From the NCBI GenBank assembly GCA_903877385.1, contig CAIRDP010000063.1:62001-126000 (forward strand): a stretch of 64,000 nt of DNA. Direction: 5' to 3'. Numbering within the stretch: position 1 is the first letter of the stretch; each line of letters starts with the position of its first letter. The notes below the pieces were generated by a model. It ran no database searches, was not told the DNA's origin, and was given only the letters and a program-made list of their open reading frames with translations. Both the position numbers and the translations under genes were made by a program. This stretch comes from an uncultured Bacteroidales bacterium. GTDB taxonomy: Bacteria > Bacteroidota > Bacteroidia > Bacteroidales > FEN-979. Below are positions 48,876 through 58,815 of the stretch, one piece after another.

Positions 48876-49940
48876 GTGCACCGTCCTATACGCTCCTTTG
48901 CCATTTTGGCTTTTTTATTTGTTTTTTATTCTGCTCCGCTCTTTGCACAGAGCGGGAGTTCAGGGACCTATGAATTCCTGAACCTCACCAATTCGGCCAG
49001 GGTAGCCTCCATCGGGGGGAATTTCCTTCCGGTAAGGGATAATGATGTTACCATCGCCCTTGCCAATCCTTCGGTGATCACTCCCGAGATGAACAACAAC
49101 CTGGCATTCAGCTTTGTTAACTATATGGCTGCAAATTACGGCTTCGTCATGTTTGCCCATTCGTTTAATAAAGCCGGGAACTTTGCAGCTTCAATGCAAT
49201 TCGTCAGCTATGGCAGTTTTACCCAGGCCGATGCTTCAAGTAACATCACTGGAACATTTACAGCATCAGAATACGCCCTTAACATAGGGTGGGGAAGGCC
49301 CCTGAGCCCCCACTTCAACATAGGAGCCAATGCAAAACTTATTTATTCGGCCCTGGAAACATACCGTTCATTCGGCATAGCTGTTGACGTGGCCGGTACG
49401 TATACAGCCACTGACGACGTGTTCAATGCCTCGCTGATTTTCAGGAATATCGGTTACCAGGTAGTCCCTTATACCGCGGGTAATTATGAACCACTGCCTT
49501 TCCAGATTCAGTTGGGTTTGAGTGAAAAATTAAAGCATCTGCCTTTGCGTTTCTATGAAATCTTCCAGGACCTTCAAAAGTGGGACCTTTCCTATACCGA
49601 TCCGAACAATCCGTCAAACCAGGCCGATCCTATTACCGGCCAGGTACAGTCCAAATCGGGGATCAGCAAATTTGCAGACAATTTAATGCGGCATGTAGTG
49701 CTTGGAGGCGAGGTGACCATTGCAAAAGTATTTGCAATCCGTATGGGTTACAATTACCGTGACAGGCAGGAGATGAAGCTGTATGGCAAAGCAGGCCTGG
49801 CCGGGTTCTCCCTTGGTTTCGGCTTGAGAATAAAAATGTTCAACATCAGCTATACCAGGGCCAGCATGCAGGCCGGGGGGCATAATCCCAATTATTTTAC
49901 TGTTGGTGTTAATCTTTCGGAATTCGCCAAGAAGAAATAA
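48876..49940 (+). CDS. porQ: Type IX secretion system protein PorQ
   Basis: A 354-residue outer-membrane beta-barrel protein with a signal peptide (GTG start at 48876; cleavage after LFAQ). It matches PorQ by the opening YEFLNLTNSARVASIGGNF and the repeated aromatic beta strands of the PorV/PorQ family. PorQ is part of the attachment complex of the type IX secretion system, confirming a Bacteroidetes host. It is on the plus strand between nusB and recF. Confidence 0.88.
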   Translation: MHRPIRSFAILAFLFVFYSAPLFAQSGSSGTYEFLNLTNSARVASIGGNFLPVRDNDVTIALANPSVITPEMNNNLAFSFVNYMAANYGFVMFAHSFNKAGNFAASMQFVSYGSFTQADASSNITGTFTASEYALNIGWGRPLSPHFNIGANAKLIYSALETYRSFGIAVDVAGTYTATDDVFNASLIFRNIGYQVVPYTAGNYEPLPFQIQLGLSEKLKHLPLRFYEIFQDLQKWDLSYTDPNNPSNQADPITGQVQSKSGISKFADNLMRHVVLGGEVTIAKVFAIRMGYNYRDRQEMKLYGKAGLAGFSLGFGLRIKMFNISYTRASMQAGGHNPNYFTVGVNLSEFAKKK

Positions 49941-49948
49941 GGACTTCG

Positions 49949-49956
49949 TATCTTTG
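49949..49956 (+). promoter_or_regulatory. -7 box for recF
   Basis: TATCTTTG matches TAnnTTTG, 20 bp upstream of the ATG at 49976. Confidence 0.6.
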
Positions 49957-49975
49957 CGGTTCTTATATCCAGGGG

Positions 49976-51070
49976 ATGTTTCTTCATAAACTTTCACTTT
50001 CAAATTTTAAAAATTACGAATTGGCCGACCTGGTCTTTTCCGATAAGATCAACTGCTTTACGGGAAATAACGGGGTAGGCAAGACAAACCTCCTGGATGC
50101 CATCCATTACCTTTCGTTTTGCAAGAGTTTTTTCAACCAGGGGGATTCCCAGAACATCAGGCATGGCCAGGAATATTTTGCCATCAACGGCAGCTTCATG
50201 CGTAACGGCGACACACCCGACCTGGTCCAGTGCATTCAGAAAAAAAACCAGCGAAAGCGTTTTCTGCTGAATAAAAAGGATTACGACCGCCTTGCCGATC
50301 ATATCGGGAACTTCCCCCTTGTCATGATCTCCCCATACGACCGGGACCTCATCAATGAAGGTTCTGAAGTCAGGCGCAGGTATATCGACAGCGTGATCTC
50401 CCAGTTCGATAAATTGTACCTTGACGACCTTATTCAGTACAACAAGGCCCTGGTCCAGAGGAATGCCCTTTTAAAATCTTTTGCCGAGCGTAATTTTTTC
50501 GACATTGCCCAGCTTGAAATCTGGGACGAACAGCTGATCCGGCTCGGTAGCCTGCTGTTTGCCAAACGCAGCAATTTCCTGGAATCATTTGTGCCCATTT
50601 TCCAGCATTACTATACCTATATCAGCGGTGGCATTGAGAAGGTGGATGTGAAATATGATTCCCATCTGTGCAATGCTGAAATGGAAACCCTGATCAGGGA
50701 AAACCTCTCACGCGACAGGTCCGCACAATTCTCCACGGTGGGGATCCATAAGGATGACCTGGAATTTACACTTGACGGGTTCCTGGTAAAAAAGTTCGGT
50801 TCCCAGGGACAGCAGAAATCCTTCGTGGTCGCCATAAAACTTGCGCAATTCGATTACACAAGAAATATCAAGGGGTACAAGCCCGTATTGTTGCTTGACG
50901 ATGTGTTTGACAAGCTGGATGATATCAGGGTGCAGCAGCTTATCAGCCTGGTAAGCAAGCATAATTTCGGGCAGGTCTTTATCACCGACACAAGCGAGGA
51001 CAGGATCCGCAGGGTGTTCGATGCCATGGACATAGACCATAAATTTTTTAATCTCCCGTTCAGGGTCTGA
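49976..51070 (+). CDS. recF: DNA repair and recombination protein RecF
   Basis: A 364-residue SMC-like ATPase with Walker A GNNGVGKTNLLDAI, signature region FGSQGQQKS and Walker B VLLLDDVFDKLD. RecF loads RecA at gaps in damaged DNA. The DUF721 gene follows after 2 bp, a common neighbour of recF. Confidence 0.95.
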   Translation: MFLHKLSLSNFKNYELADLVFSDKINCFTGNNGVGKTNLLDAIHYLSFCKSFFNQGDSQNIRHGQEYFAINGSFMRNGDTPDLVQCIQKKNQRKRFLLNKKDYDRLADHIGNFPLVMISPYDRDLINEGSEVRRRYIDSVISQFDKLYLDDLIQYNKALVQRNALLKSFAERNFFDIAQLEIWDEQLIRLGSLLFAKRSNFLESFVPIFQHYYTYISGGIEKVDVKYDSHLCNAEMETLIRENLSRDRSAQFSTVGIHKDDLEFTLDGFLVKKFGSQGQQKSFVVAIKLAQFDYTRNIKGYKPVLLLDDVFDKLDDIRVQQLISLVSKHNFGQVFITDTSEDRIRRVFDAMDIDHKFFNLPFRV

Positions 51071-51072
51071 AT

Positions 51073-51357
51073 ATGAAATCAAACGACAGGCCTCTTAAGG
51101 ATGTGGTGCAGGAAATCCTCAGGAAATACAGTCTTGAGGGACATCTTGATGAAACGAAGCTGCTAGAACAGTGGCCGGGGATATGCGGGAGCATGATTGC
51201 AGCCCATACCAGTGTTCGCATCAGGGATAACGTATTGTTTGTGAATGTTGATTCTGCTGCCCTCAGGCAGGAACTGATGTATATGAAAGAAACCCTGGTT
51301 CTGAAACTAAATAAGGCTGCAGGCAGGGAATTGATAAAAGATATTGTTCTCAGGTAA
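51073..51357 (+). CDS. DUF721 (DciA-like) protein
   Basis: A 94-residue protein with the DUF721 pattern LLEQWPGICGSMIAAHTSVRIRDNVLFVNVDSAALRQEL shortened here to its key parts WPGICG and LRQEL. DciA-like proteins load the replicative helicase in bacteria that lack DnaC. It is co-transcribed with recF. Confidence 0.82.
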   Translation: MKSNDRPLKDVVQEILRKYSLEGHLDETKLLEQWPGICGSMIAAHTSVRIRDNVLFVNVDSAALRQELMYMKETLVLKLNKAAGRELIKDIVLR

Positions 51358-51369
51358 AACGGGTCCCGA

Positions 51370-51981
51370 TCACCTGATCTCGCATTTCAGGATTTTTTCA
51401 CTTTCAATATAGGCTTCGAGAACATCACCTATTTTAACAGGCCCAACACCTGCCGGGGTTCCTGTAAATATCAGGTCACCGGTCCTGAGGGTCATATAAT
51501 TTGAGATATGGGAGATGATATCCTCAAATGAATAAATCATAAGAGAGGAATTCCCGGTTTGCACGGTTTTACCGTTAAGCTCGAGGTGGAAACTGATGTT
51601 AGCAGAATCGCTGAAATTGTTTTTCGGGAGGAACCTGCCGATGGGAGCCGACTGGTCAAAGCCTTTGGCCACAGCCCAGGGAAGGGACTTCTTTTTGGCA
51701 TTCTCCTGCAGGTCCCTGGCCGTCATGTCAAGGCCAAGGCCGATCTCATCAAAGTAGTTCGAGGCAAACTGCTTTTGAATATGCCTGCCCACCTTGTTGA
51801 TCTTCAGCACCAGTTCAAGTTCGTAATGAATGTCGGATGAAAATGCAGGGTAATAGAAAGGCCTGTTCCTGTTAAGAAGTGCAGTGTCGGGTTTAAGAAA
51901 AAATACGGGTTCGGCAGGGATTGCGTTGTTGAGTTCCTTTATATGCTCAACATAATTGCGCCCGATACAGATGATCTTCAT
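51370..51981 (-). CDS. Fumarylacetoacetate hydrolase family protein
   Basis: A 203-residue protein of the FAH superfamily, with IGRNYVEHIKELN, the metal-binding pair HYELELVLKI, and a TGTPAGVGPVKIGD segment near the end. These enzymes cleave or decarboxylate beta-dicarbonyl acids (for example acylpyruvates or oxaloacetate); the substrate cannot be assigned. It is followed by a DNA exonuclease gene in the reverse order, 7 bp upstream. Confidence 0.9.
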   Translation of the reverse strand: MKIICIGRNYVEHIKELNNAIPAEPVFFLKPDTALLNRNRPFYYPAFSSDIHYELELVLKINKVGRHIQKQFASNYFDEIGLGLDMTARDLQENAKKKSLPWAVAKGFDQSAPIGRFLPKNNFSDSANISFHLELNGKTVQTGNSSLMIYSFEDIISHISNYMTLRTGDLIFTGTPAGVGPVKIGDVLEAYIESEKILKCEIR

Positions 51982-51988
51982 AAAATCT

Positions 51989-52819
51989 TCAGAATAATTC
52001 TGTTTTGACCGATTCTTTATTGAACCCCCTTAATTTTATTGCCGTCACGACTTTTTTTGTAGACAGGGGAAATTCGCTTTTCATGATCCAGTCATAATAG
52101 GAAGGTTCGTCGCGGAATACCACATTCACCGGTTTTCCTTTGTGTTTGCCGAAATTAAACACCTCGATATTCTGATCATTATAGATCACGTGGCCTATGA
52201 GGTCGGCGGCACGGTTGCTGAAGCTGAAATCGCTCAAAGCCTTCATGTCGTTGACCACCGGCTTCATCACATTGCCTTTTTTATCTTTGAATTCTGTGCC
52301 ATTGTAACGGTCAAGCTGGGCCTTGAGTATCTCATACGTTGCAACCGTATCGGCTTCGGCTGAGTGGGCGTTTTCAAGCTCTTTACTGCAATAGAATTTA
52401 TAGGCGGCGCTCAGGTTCCTGGGTTCCATTTTGTGGAAGATGTTCTGAATGTCGACAAATCTGCGCCCTTTGATCTCAAAATCAACTCCGGCTCTCAGGA
52501 ATTCTTCAACGATCAGGGGAATGTCAAAATGGTTTGAATTATACCCGGCGATATCGCAGTTGTCCATGAATTCAGATAGCTCATGGGCAAGCTGTGTGAA
52601 TTTCGGGCAGCCCTTTACATCTTCATCCGTGATGCCGTGAATTTCGGTGGATTCCGGCGGGATTGGTATCCCGGGATTGATCCTGAGGGTTTTTATTTTT
52701 CGGGAACCGTCGGGATTTATCCTGAGAAGGCATAATTCAACAATACGGTCGGTGGCCACTTTAATCCCTGTGGTTTCAAGGTCCATAAATACTATGGGAC
52801 GGGTTAAGTTTAATTCCAT
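51989..52819 (-). CDS. DnaQ-family 3'-5' exonuclease
   Basis: A 276-residue DEDDh exonuclease: first motif FMDLETTG, second GYNSNHFDIP, third HSAEADTVAT. The C-terminal part (FGKHKGKPVNVV, then YYDWIM) is a DUF3820-type domain often fused to such exonucleases. It probably trims DNA 3' ends in repair or proofreading. It lies 2 bp downstream of the E2 gene. Confidence 0.88.
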   Translation of the reverse strand: MELNLTRPIVFMDLETTGIKVATDRIVELCLLRINPDGSRKIKTLRINPGIPIPPESTEIHGITDEDVKGCPKFTQLAHELSEFMDNCDIAGYNSNHFDIPLIVEEFLRAGVDFEIKGRRFVDIQNIFHKMEPRNLSAAYKFYCSKELENAHSAEADTVATYEILKAQLDRYNGTEFKDKKGNVMKPVVNDMKALSDFSFSNRAADLIGHVIYNDQNIEVFNFGKHKGKPVNVVFRDEPSYYDWIMKSEFPLSTKKVVTAIKLRGFNKESVKTELF

Positions 52820-52821
52820 AA

Positions 52822-54132
52822 TCAGATAGTCTGGGTGTTATCAAATTGTTCGAGATACTGTGCGAGCCTGTTAAGGAACTGTCCGCCGAGCGAACCGTCT
52901 ATGACCCTGTGGTCGAATGTAATGGAACAGATCATTACAGGCCTTATTCCAATCATGTCGCCCTGGGGGGATTCAATCACTACAACCCGTTTTTTTATCG
53001 CGCCAACGGCTATGATGGCTGTTTGCGGCTGATTGATAATGGGTGTGCCCATAATGGTCCCGAACGATCCGAGATTGGTAAGCGAAATGGTTCCGCCGGC
53101 AATCTCATCAGGGACCAGCTTATTGTTCCTGGCCCTGTTGGCAAGATCATTCACTGCTTTTGTGATACCAAGCAGGTTCAGGTTACCGCTGTTTCTCACA
53201 ACCGGAACTATGAGGTTGTTGCTGGGAAGCGCAACGGCCATTCCAATATTGACTTTTGAATGCACTATGATCTTGGTCCCATCAACAGATACATTGACCA
53301 TGGGGTAATCCCTGATTGCTTTTGCAATGGCTTCGATGAAGATAGGGGTGAAGGTGAGCTTTTCCCCGTATTTCTTCAGGAAACCGTCTTTGTTCTTCTC
53401 TCTCCAGTCAACTATCCTGCCCATGTCCACTTCGATAAATGAAGTCACGTGGGGTGAGGTCTGCACCGATTTAAGCATATGGCTGGCAATGAGCTGCCTT
53501 ACCCTGTCCATCTCAACGATGCGGTCTTCGCCGGTTTCAAAAACAGGCTGAACAGGCTCAGACCTGATGGAAGGGGATACTGACTGCAGGGACGGGCTTT
53601 CCCCGCTTTTTCTCCTGCTGATATAATCCAGGATATCCTGTTTGGTCAAGCGGTCTCCTTTGCCAGTTCCTGAAATGGAATCCAGCTCTTTGAACGTAAG
53701 GCCTTCCTGCTGGGCTATGCTTCTTACCAGCGGAGAATAATACCGGGCGGAGGAAGGAATTTCTTCAGCATGCCCGTCTTGGATTTCACTGGTTGCAGGA
53801 GGTTCGTTAATTGATACTGCTTCTGCCACGGGCTTTTCAGCAGGAAGAGGTGAATCAGCAGGAGGCATGCCGGGCCCGGAAGAAGCTGCCGCTTCGGACT
53901 CAACCACTGCGTATGCTTTTCCAACGGCTACCACATCCCCTTCTTTATACAATTTCTTTACCAGCCTGCCGCTGGCTGTCGAAACGATTTCCGAATCTAC
54001 TTTGTCTGTAGCTATCTCAGCCAGCGGCTCTTCAGCAGCTATGAGTTCGCCTTCGTTCTTCAGCCATTTGGTGATAGTGACTTCGATCACACTTTCTCCT
54101 AACCTCGGAACAACCAATTCTATCGTCGCCAT
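52822..54132 (-). CDS. 2-oxoacid dehydrogenase E2 (dihydrolipoamide acyltransferase)
   Basis: A 436-residue protein. Lipoyl domain with the lipoylated Lys in EIATDKVDSEIV, a Pro/Ala/Glu-rich linker, a peripheral-subunit-binding domain (YSPLVRSIAQQEGL), and the acyltransferase domain with the active site DHRVIDGSLGG. Whether it serves pyruvate, 2-oxoglutarate or branched-chain substrates is not readable; sequence order favours a branched-chain type. E1 and E3 are not in the window. Confidence 0.92.
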   Translation of the reverse strand: MATIELVVPRLGESVIEVTITKWLKNEGELIAAEEPLAEIATDKVDSEIVSTASGRLVKKLYKEGDVVAVGKAYAVVESEAAASSGPGMPPADSPLPAEKPVAEAVSINEPPATSEIQDGHAEEIPSSARYYSPLVRSIAQQEGLTFKELDSISGTGKGDRLTKQDILDYISRRKSGESPSLQSVSPSIRSEPVQPVFETGEDRIVEMDRVRQLIASHMLKSVQTSPHVTSFIEVDMGRIVDWREKNKDGFLKKYGEKLTFTPIFIEAIAKAIRDYPMVNVSVDGTKIIVHSKVNIGMAVALPSNNLIVPVVRNSGNLNLLGITKAVNDLANRARNNKLVPDEIAGGTISLTNLGSFGTIMGTPIINQPQTAIIAVGAIKKRVVVIESPQGDMIGIRPVMICSITFDHRVIDGSLGGQFLNRLAQYLEQFDNTQTI

Positions 54133-54152
54133 ATGCTCGAAATATTATGCTG

Positions 54153-54160
54153 CAAAGATA
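54153..54160 (-). promoter_or_regulatory. -7 box for the E2-exonuclease-FAH genes
   Basis: Minus-strand TATCTTTG matches TAnnTTTG, 20 bp upstream of the E2 start at 54132. Confidence 0.6.
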
Positions 54161-54198
54161 CGAAATTCTCTTATTTAAAATCATTCAAAATAAAAAGA

Positions 54199-56181
54199 TC
54201 AGTTCCGGCCGAGACTCCTGATCCCTTTAAGCAGGATATTGATGTCGTTAGCCAGGTGATAATCACGGGCATATAAAATATTGATCCTGTTCTTGTCTTC
54301 ATCGCTTACAGGATTTGACTTAAGGGCGTCCATGGGATTAAGCACTCCTTTCTTTATCAGGGGTACGTGTTGCACATGGCTCCCGCTTACAGGGGTGTAA
54401 CCAACCCAGGATTTCCTGGCAAAAAACACCTGGAAAATATTCCTTGCCAGGCCAATGGGTTTTTTGACAAGAAACATGAACAGGGGGTATAATGCCAGGA
54501 TGATCAGGCCTGCGGCAAGGTCAAAAAATCTTTTGTTCCTGAGGTTCGATTTTTTAGTGATGGCGTTAATATCCACCACGTAAAGGTCGCCTGATGTGTT
54601 TATGGAATTGCTGCCAATGATAGAAAGGCTTTCGGGAGGTGCAATTTTATAATCCACCTGGGCATCTTTCAACTCCGACATTTTATCGATGATCACCTGG
54701 GCGGGAACATCCTTGGCACAGAAAATCACTTCGTCAATCTTGTGAATGGTGATGATATCCTGAATCTGTTCAAGGCTCCCTATAAAGCCGTTCATATTAC
54801 CCTTATGAGGCCTGTAACTTACGAGTCCCACAAAGGCCGGGTTCATACCGGCTTTCTGGAGCAGGTCGGCGACCCTCTCCGATTCGTCTTTTTCACCGAT
54901 AATGACAAACTTCTTGTTTTTATTTGTATTCAGCCTGAAGCCGGTTATTTTTGAGAAATGAAGCAATAAGCGCAGCAGCATCATGATAACCAGGCCCCAT
55001 ATTGCACCAAAGAGGATCAGAGCGCGGGAAAAGCGGTAATTTTCACTCAGGAGGCTGTACAACAAAAGAATCAGAAGGGTGCCTGCCAGCATGCCCTGGA
55101 GAACCTTATTCAATCGTATTGGCCGGTCATACCCTCCGCTTACATAAACACTTGTAAGCCATATTATTATATAAACGGGAACGGCGATCTGCATGAATTC
55201 GGGAGGGTAGTGCCCCCCTCCGGGAAAAATGAAATTCTTTTCCCAGTAAAAAGTGATGAAAAACATCCCCGCAAAGATCATCACCGCATCCAGGAGAGGC
55301 ATGAATATCCTGTTTGCAAACCTTGTAAGGATCGAGAAAAAAGCCCGCAGGTATATTGCCGAATGTATCATTATAGAAAATGACCTTGCATTCTCTTTCG
55401 AAAAATGCTTCCTGGCGAAAATGATCATGGCATTATAGAACATGAACACGTAGTTCAGGCTGCTTTTTTTTGTGCTTTCCCCTTTATAGTGTATGATCCT
55501 TGTTCCCGGGTAATAATAATTCTTATAACCTGCCTTGGTAATCCTGTAACTGAGGTCTATATCCTCACCATACATGAAGAAGGACTCATCAAGTAAGCCC
55601 ACTTCGTCGAGAACTTTTTTCCTGAGAAGCATAAAAGCGCCCGCCAAAACATCTATTTCGTGAACTTTGTCCTTATCAAGGTAGCCAAGGTGGTACTGGC
55701 TGAAGATCCTCGACCTGGGAAAGAGGGAAGAAAGCCCGAAAATTTTATAGAATGAAACTACCGGAGTGGGTAAGGCCCGTTTGGATTCGGGCAGGAATTT
55801 CCCCTTGCCATCAATCATTTTCACTCCCAGGCCACCGGCATCAGAATGCTCATCCATAAATCCTACGACCTTCCTGAGTGTATCATCTTCAACCAGTGTG
55901 TCAGGATTTAGGAGCAGGATATACTCTCCACTGGCTCTCTTCATAGCCTGGTTATTGGCCGTGGAAAAACCCAGGTTATCTTTGTTCTCTATGAGGATAA
56001 CTTCAGGGAATTTCTCCCTGACCATCTTCCCTGAACCGTCTACGGAGCTGTTGTCAACCACAAAGACCTCGCATTCAAGGCCCCTGCAGGCATTCTGTAC
56101 CGAATGAAGGCATTGCTCGAGGAAGTACCTTACATTGTAGTTGACGATTACGATAGATAATTTCATGTGTGCAAAAAGCAT
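54199..56181 (-). CDS. Glycosyltransferase family 2 fused to membrane sugar-transferase-like region
   Basis: A 660-residue protein, with an internal ATG 5 codons downstream (MKLSIVIVNYNV) as the more likely start. Residues to about 245 are a GT-A glycosyltransferase (VVDNSSVDGS, LLLNPDTLVEDD, FMYGEDIDLSYR). Then come several membrane helices, a nucleotide-binding-like region (KFVIIGEKDESERV), and a tail that begins like a WcaJ-type sugar transferase (RNKRFFDLAAGLIIL) but lacks the KFRSM-type catalytic part. Role in cell-surface polysaccharide or lipid-linked sugar synthesis is inferred. Confidence 0.85.
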   Translation of the reverse strand: MLFAHMKLSIVIVNYNVRYFLEQCLHSVQNACRGLECEVFVVDNSSVDGSGKMVREKFPEVILIENKDNLGFSTANNQAMKRASGEYILLLNPDTLVEDDTLRKVVGFMDEHSDAGGLGVKMIDGKGKFLPESKRALPTPVVSFYKIFGLSSLFPRSRIFSQYHLGYLDKDKVHEIDVLAGAFMLLRKKVLDEVGLLDESFFMYGEDIDLSYRITKAGYKNYYYPGTRIIHYKGESTKKSSLNYVFMFYNAMIIFARKHFSKENARSFSIMIHSAIYLRAFFSILTRFANRIFMPLLDAVMIFAGMFFITFYWEKNFIFPGGGHYPPEFMQIAVPVYIIIWLTSVYVSGGYDRPIRLNKVLQGMLAGTLLILLLYSLLSENYRFSRALILFGAIWGLVIMMLLRLLLHFSKITGFRLNTNKNKKFVIIGEKDESERVADLLQKAGMNPAFVGLVSYRPHKGNMNGFIGSLEQIQDIITIHKIDEVIFCAKDVPAQVIIDKMSELKDAQVDYKIAPPESLSIIGSNSINTSGDLYVVDINAITKKSNLRNKRFFDLAAGLIILALYPLFMFLVKKPIGLARNIFQVFFARKSWVGYTPVSGSHVQHVPLIKKGVLNPMDALKSNPVSDEDKNRINILYARDYHLANDINILLKGIRSLGRN

Positions 56182-56198
56182 GTAAATTTAATGCTTAT

Positions 56199-56783
56199 TC
56201 AAATAGCTCCGGCATTGATCATCTTTACCACTCTTTCAATATTCTGATCCTCCCCGTTCGGATCGTATATGGTTTTGAGGTCATATCCGAAAAGCCGGGC
56301 AAGGGTTTGCCAGAAAAATGCACTGAACCCTCCCTTAAGTTCCTTTACAATGGCAAACGTTGATGATCCTGTTTCACGGTAAACCAGTTTAATGAGGATC
56401 TTTCCCTGTGAAAAGGACATGTCCCTAAGCTGCTGACCAAACTGGTCATCGAGTTCTTTCTCTGATTTTTTAATAAAGACCTTTCTCTGCTTCTCATTTT
56501 TTATGGTGTCGAGCACTGCTTTGATCTGTTTTAATTTGACCCCGGCAAGCTTTGCATAGGGATAAACCAGCTTGATGTTATACACCATGCGGTCGTAACG
56601 TGCCGCTTCAGTCCTGGTATCGAACTTGCCAGGAGGAAAAATAATAACCCCGTTCAGATCAAGGGCGGGAAGCGTATCCCCGTTCACAATCTTCCCGGGC
56701 AGCGTTATTTTAGTTGTATCCTGGGAAAAAACGGATAGATGAACTGTAAGGATTAGTAATGAAGAAAGTAATAGTATTCTCAT
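56199..56783 (-). CDS. Secreted DUF4294 protein
   Basis: A 194-residue protein with a signal peptide (MRILLLSSLLILTVHLSVFSQ). The mature part has the DUF4294 pattern (RYDRMVYNIKLVYPYAKLAG, then QFGQQLRDMSFSQGKILIKLVYR). Function unknown; restricted mainly to Bacteroidetes. It is encoded between clpX and the glycosyltransferase gene. Confidence 0.8.
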   Translation of the reverse strand: MRILLLSSLLILTVHLSVFSQDTTKITLPGKIVNGDTLPALDLNGVIIFPPGKFDTRTEAARYDRMVYNIKLVYPYAKLAGVKLKQIKAVLDTIKNEKQRKVFIKKSEKELDDQFGQQLRDMSFSQGKILIKLVYRETGSSTFAIVKELKGGFSAFFWQTLARLFGYDLKTIYDPNGEDQNIERVVKMINAGAI

Positions 56784-56837
56784 CGGAATTCCCTGTGCTT
56801 ACGCCCTAAATCAAACGATGAGAGGGGCAATTTAGTA

Positions 56838-58073
56838 TCAGGCAACTTTTAGCTTTGATAAACTTGTTTTGTTGAATTTCTCTTCAACAAAAGCGAGGTT
56901 AACTTTCAGGTTCTTGATATTGGCTTTGGAGGGAAGTTCGAACATGGCATCGTTCATGATCCCTTCAAGAATAGCCCTGAGCCCCCTGGCTCCGAGTTTG
57001 AATTCGACGGATTTGTCGACAATAAAATCCAGGGCGTCATCATCAAAGCTCAGCTTTACGTTATCTATTTCGAAAAGCTTTATATACTGTTTCACCAGTG
57101 AATTCTTAGGTTCGGTGAGGATGCGCTTTAATGTTGGCCTGTCAAGCGGATGCATGAAGGTAACTATGGGCATCCGTCCTACGAGTTCGGGGATTAATCC
57201 GAAAGCTTTCAGATCGACAGGGGAGATGTATTGAAGGATATTGTTTTTATCCACTTCTTCCCTTTTCCTGTCCACTTTGTATCCTATCCGGTTGGTCTGC
57301 AAACGGTTTGCGATTTTTTTATCTATACCGTCAAAAGCCCCCCCCGTAATGAAAAGAATGTTCTGGGTGTTGATTTGAATCATGCGCTGTTCAGGATGCT
57401 TCCTGCCTCCCTGGGGAGGTACATTCACCACCGAGCCTTCAAGCATTTTCAGCAGGGCCTGCTGAACGCCTTCCCCTGAAACATCCCTTGTAATTGAAGG
57501 ATTATCGCTTTTGCGTGCAATTTTATCTATCTCATCAATAAACACGATCCCCCGCTCTGCAGCTTCGAGGTTGTAATCGGCAACCTGTAACAGCCTTGCC
57601 AGAATGCTTTCAACATCCTCACCCACGTACCCTGCTTCGGTAAGGGCTGTGGCATCGGCAATACAGAAGGGTACATTCAGCATCTTTGCAATGCTCCTGG
57701 CTAGCAGGGTTTTACCGGTCCCGGTTTCGCCGACGATGATGATATTTGATTTTTCGAGTTCAATATCATCATCCTTGGATTCCTTGGCGTGCCTGATCCT
57801 TTTATAATGGTTATAAACGGCCACGGAAATCACGCGTTTTGCTTCTTCCTGACCAATTACATACTGGTCTATGTAACGCTTGATCTCTATTGGCTTCAGG
57901 AGGTTGTATTCCTGGAAGTTCTTGGGTTTTTTAGAAGCCAGTTCCTCGTCCAGTATAGTCTGGGCCTGCTGAATGCAATTGTCGCAGATATGACCGTTGA
58001 GGCCGGCAATGAGCACCCTGGCTTCTCTTTTCTCCCTTCCGCAAAAAGAACAGCGTTCTTCTGTCTTTGCCAT
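56838..58073 (-). CDS. clpX: ATP-dependent Clp protease ATP-binding subunit ClpX
   Basis: A 411-residue ClpX with the N-terminal zinc finger ([12 protein letters not shown]), Walker A GETGTGKT, Walker [12 protein letters not shown] and the RKHPEQ loop region. It unfolds substrates for ClpP. The start overlaps the clpP stop (TAATG), so the pair is translationally coupled. Confidence 0.97.
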   Translation of the reverse strand: MAKTEERCSFCGREKREARVLIAGLNGHICDNCIQQAQTILDEELASKKPKNFQEYNLLKPIEIKRYIDQYVIGQEEAKRVISVAVYNHYKRIRHAKESKDDDIELEKSNIIIVGETGTGKTLLARSIAKMLNVPFCIADATALTEAGYVGEDVESILARLLQVADYNLEAAERGIVFIDEIDKIARKSDNPSITRDVSGEGVQQALLKMLEGSVVNVPPQGGRKHPEQRMIQINTQNILFITGGAFDGIDKKIANRLQTNRIGYKVDRKREEVDKNNILQYISPVDLKAFGLIPELVGRMPIVTFMHPLDRPTLKRILTEPKNSLVKQYIKLFEIDNVKLSFDDDALDFIVDKSVEFKLGARGLRAILEGIMNDAMFELPSKANIKNLKVNLAFVEEKFNKTSLSKLKVA

Positions 58074-58750
58074 TATTGTGTTTCTTTCTTTGACTTTAAA
58101 AGAACCTCGTCGATCATCCCGTACTCTTTGGCTTCTTCGGCAGTCATCCAGTAATCCCTGTCGGCGTCTTTTAATATTCTCTTGTATTGCTGGCCCGAAT
58201 GCATGGAGATGATCTCGTACAGTTCTTTTTTAAGCTTCTGGATTTCACGGGTGGTGATCTCAATATCCGAGGCCTGGCCTTCAGCACTTCCCATAGGCTG
58301 ATGAATCAGAATGCGGGAATGTTTCAAAGCGGTCCGCTTCCCTTTTTCGCCTGCACATAACAGGATGGCGCCCATGGACGCTGCCATGCCTGTACATATT
58401 GTGGCAACATGGGGATTAATATACTGCATGGTGTCATATATGCCAAGGCCTGCATAAACTGATCCCCCGGGTGTATTCAGGTAAATCTGGATATCCTTAT
58501 GAGAATCCACCGACTCCAGGAACAAAAGTTGAGCCTGGATGATGTTGGCCACGTAATCGTCAATGGGAACTCCCAGGAAAATGATCCTGTCCATCATAAG
58601 GCGGCTGAATACATCCATCGTGGCAACATTAAGCTGCCTTTCCTCTATAATGGTAGGGGAGATGTAATTTGCCGAAATACTCTTGTATTTTTCAAGGCTG
58701 TGGCTGCTGATACCCCTGTGCCCTATGGCATATTTCGAAAATTCGTCCAT
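58073..58750 (-). CDS. clpP: ATP-dependent Clp protease proteolytic subunit
   Basis: A 225-residue ClpP with catalytic Ser in GMAASMGA, His in HQPMG, and the Asp in the following helix region. It carries the usual N-terminal loop. The 65-bp spacer to the trigger factor gene upstream is almost entirely a TTGATAGA array, so clpP translation begins right after a repeat tract. Confidence 0.97.
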   Translation of the reverse strand: MDEFSKYAIGHRGISSHSLEKYKSISANYISPTIIEERQLNVATMDVFSRLMMDRIIFLGVPIDDYVANIIQAQLLFLESVDSHKDIQIYLNTPGGSVYAGLGIYDTMQYINPHVATICTGMAASMGAILLCAGEKGKRTALKHSRILIHQPMGSAEGQASDIEITTREIQKLKKELYEIISMHSGQQYKRILKDADRDYWMTAEEAKEYGMIDEVLLKSKKETQ

Positions 58751-58751
58751 C

Positions 58752-58805
58752 TTGATTGATTGATTGATAGATTGATAGATTGATAGATTGATAGATTGAT
58801 AGATT
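58752..58805. repeat. (TTGA)3(TTGATAGA)5 array upstream of clpP
   Basis: Three TTGA units are followed by five perfect TTGATAGA units, filling the spacer between the trigger factor stop and the clpP start. Perfect copies suggest recent expansion and probable length variation. Confidence 0.95.
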
Positions 58806-58815
58806 TTCGCTATTC

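Noticed and set aside
58752-58805. CRISPR array
   Set aside because: Units are 8 bp with no spacers; it is a simple tandem repeat.
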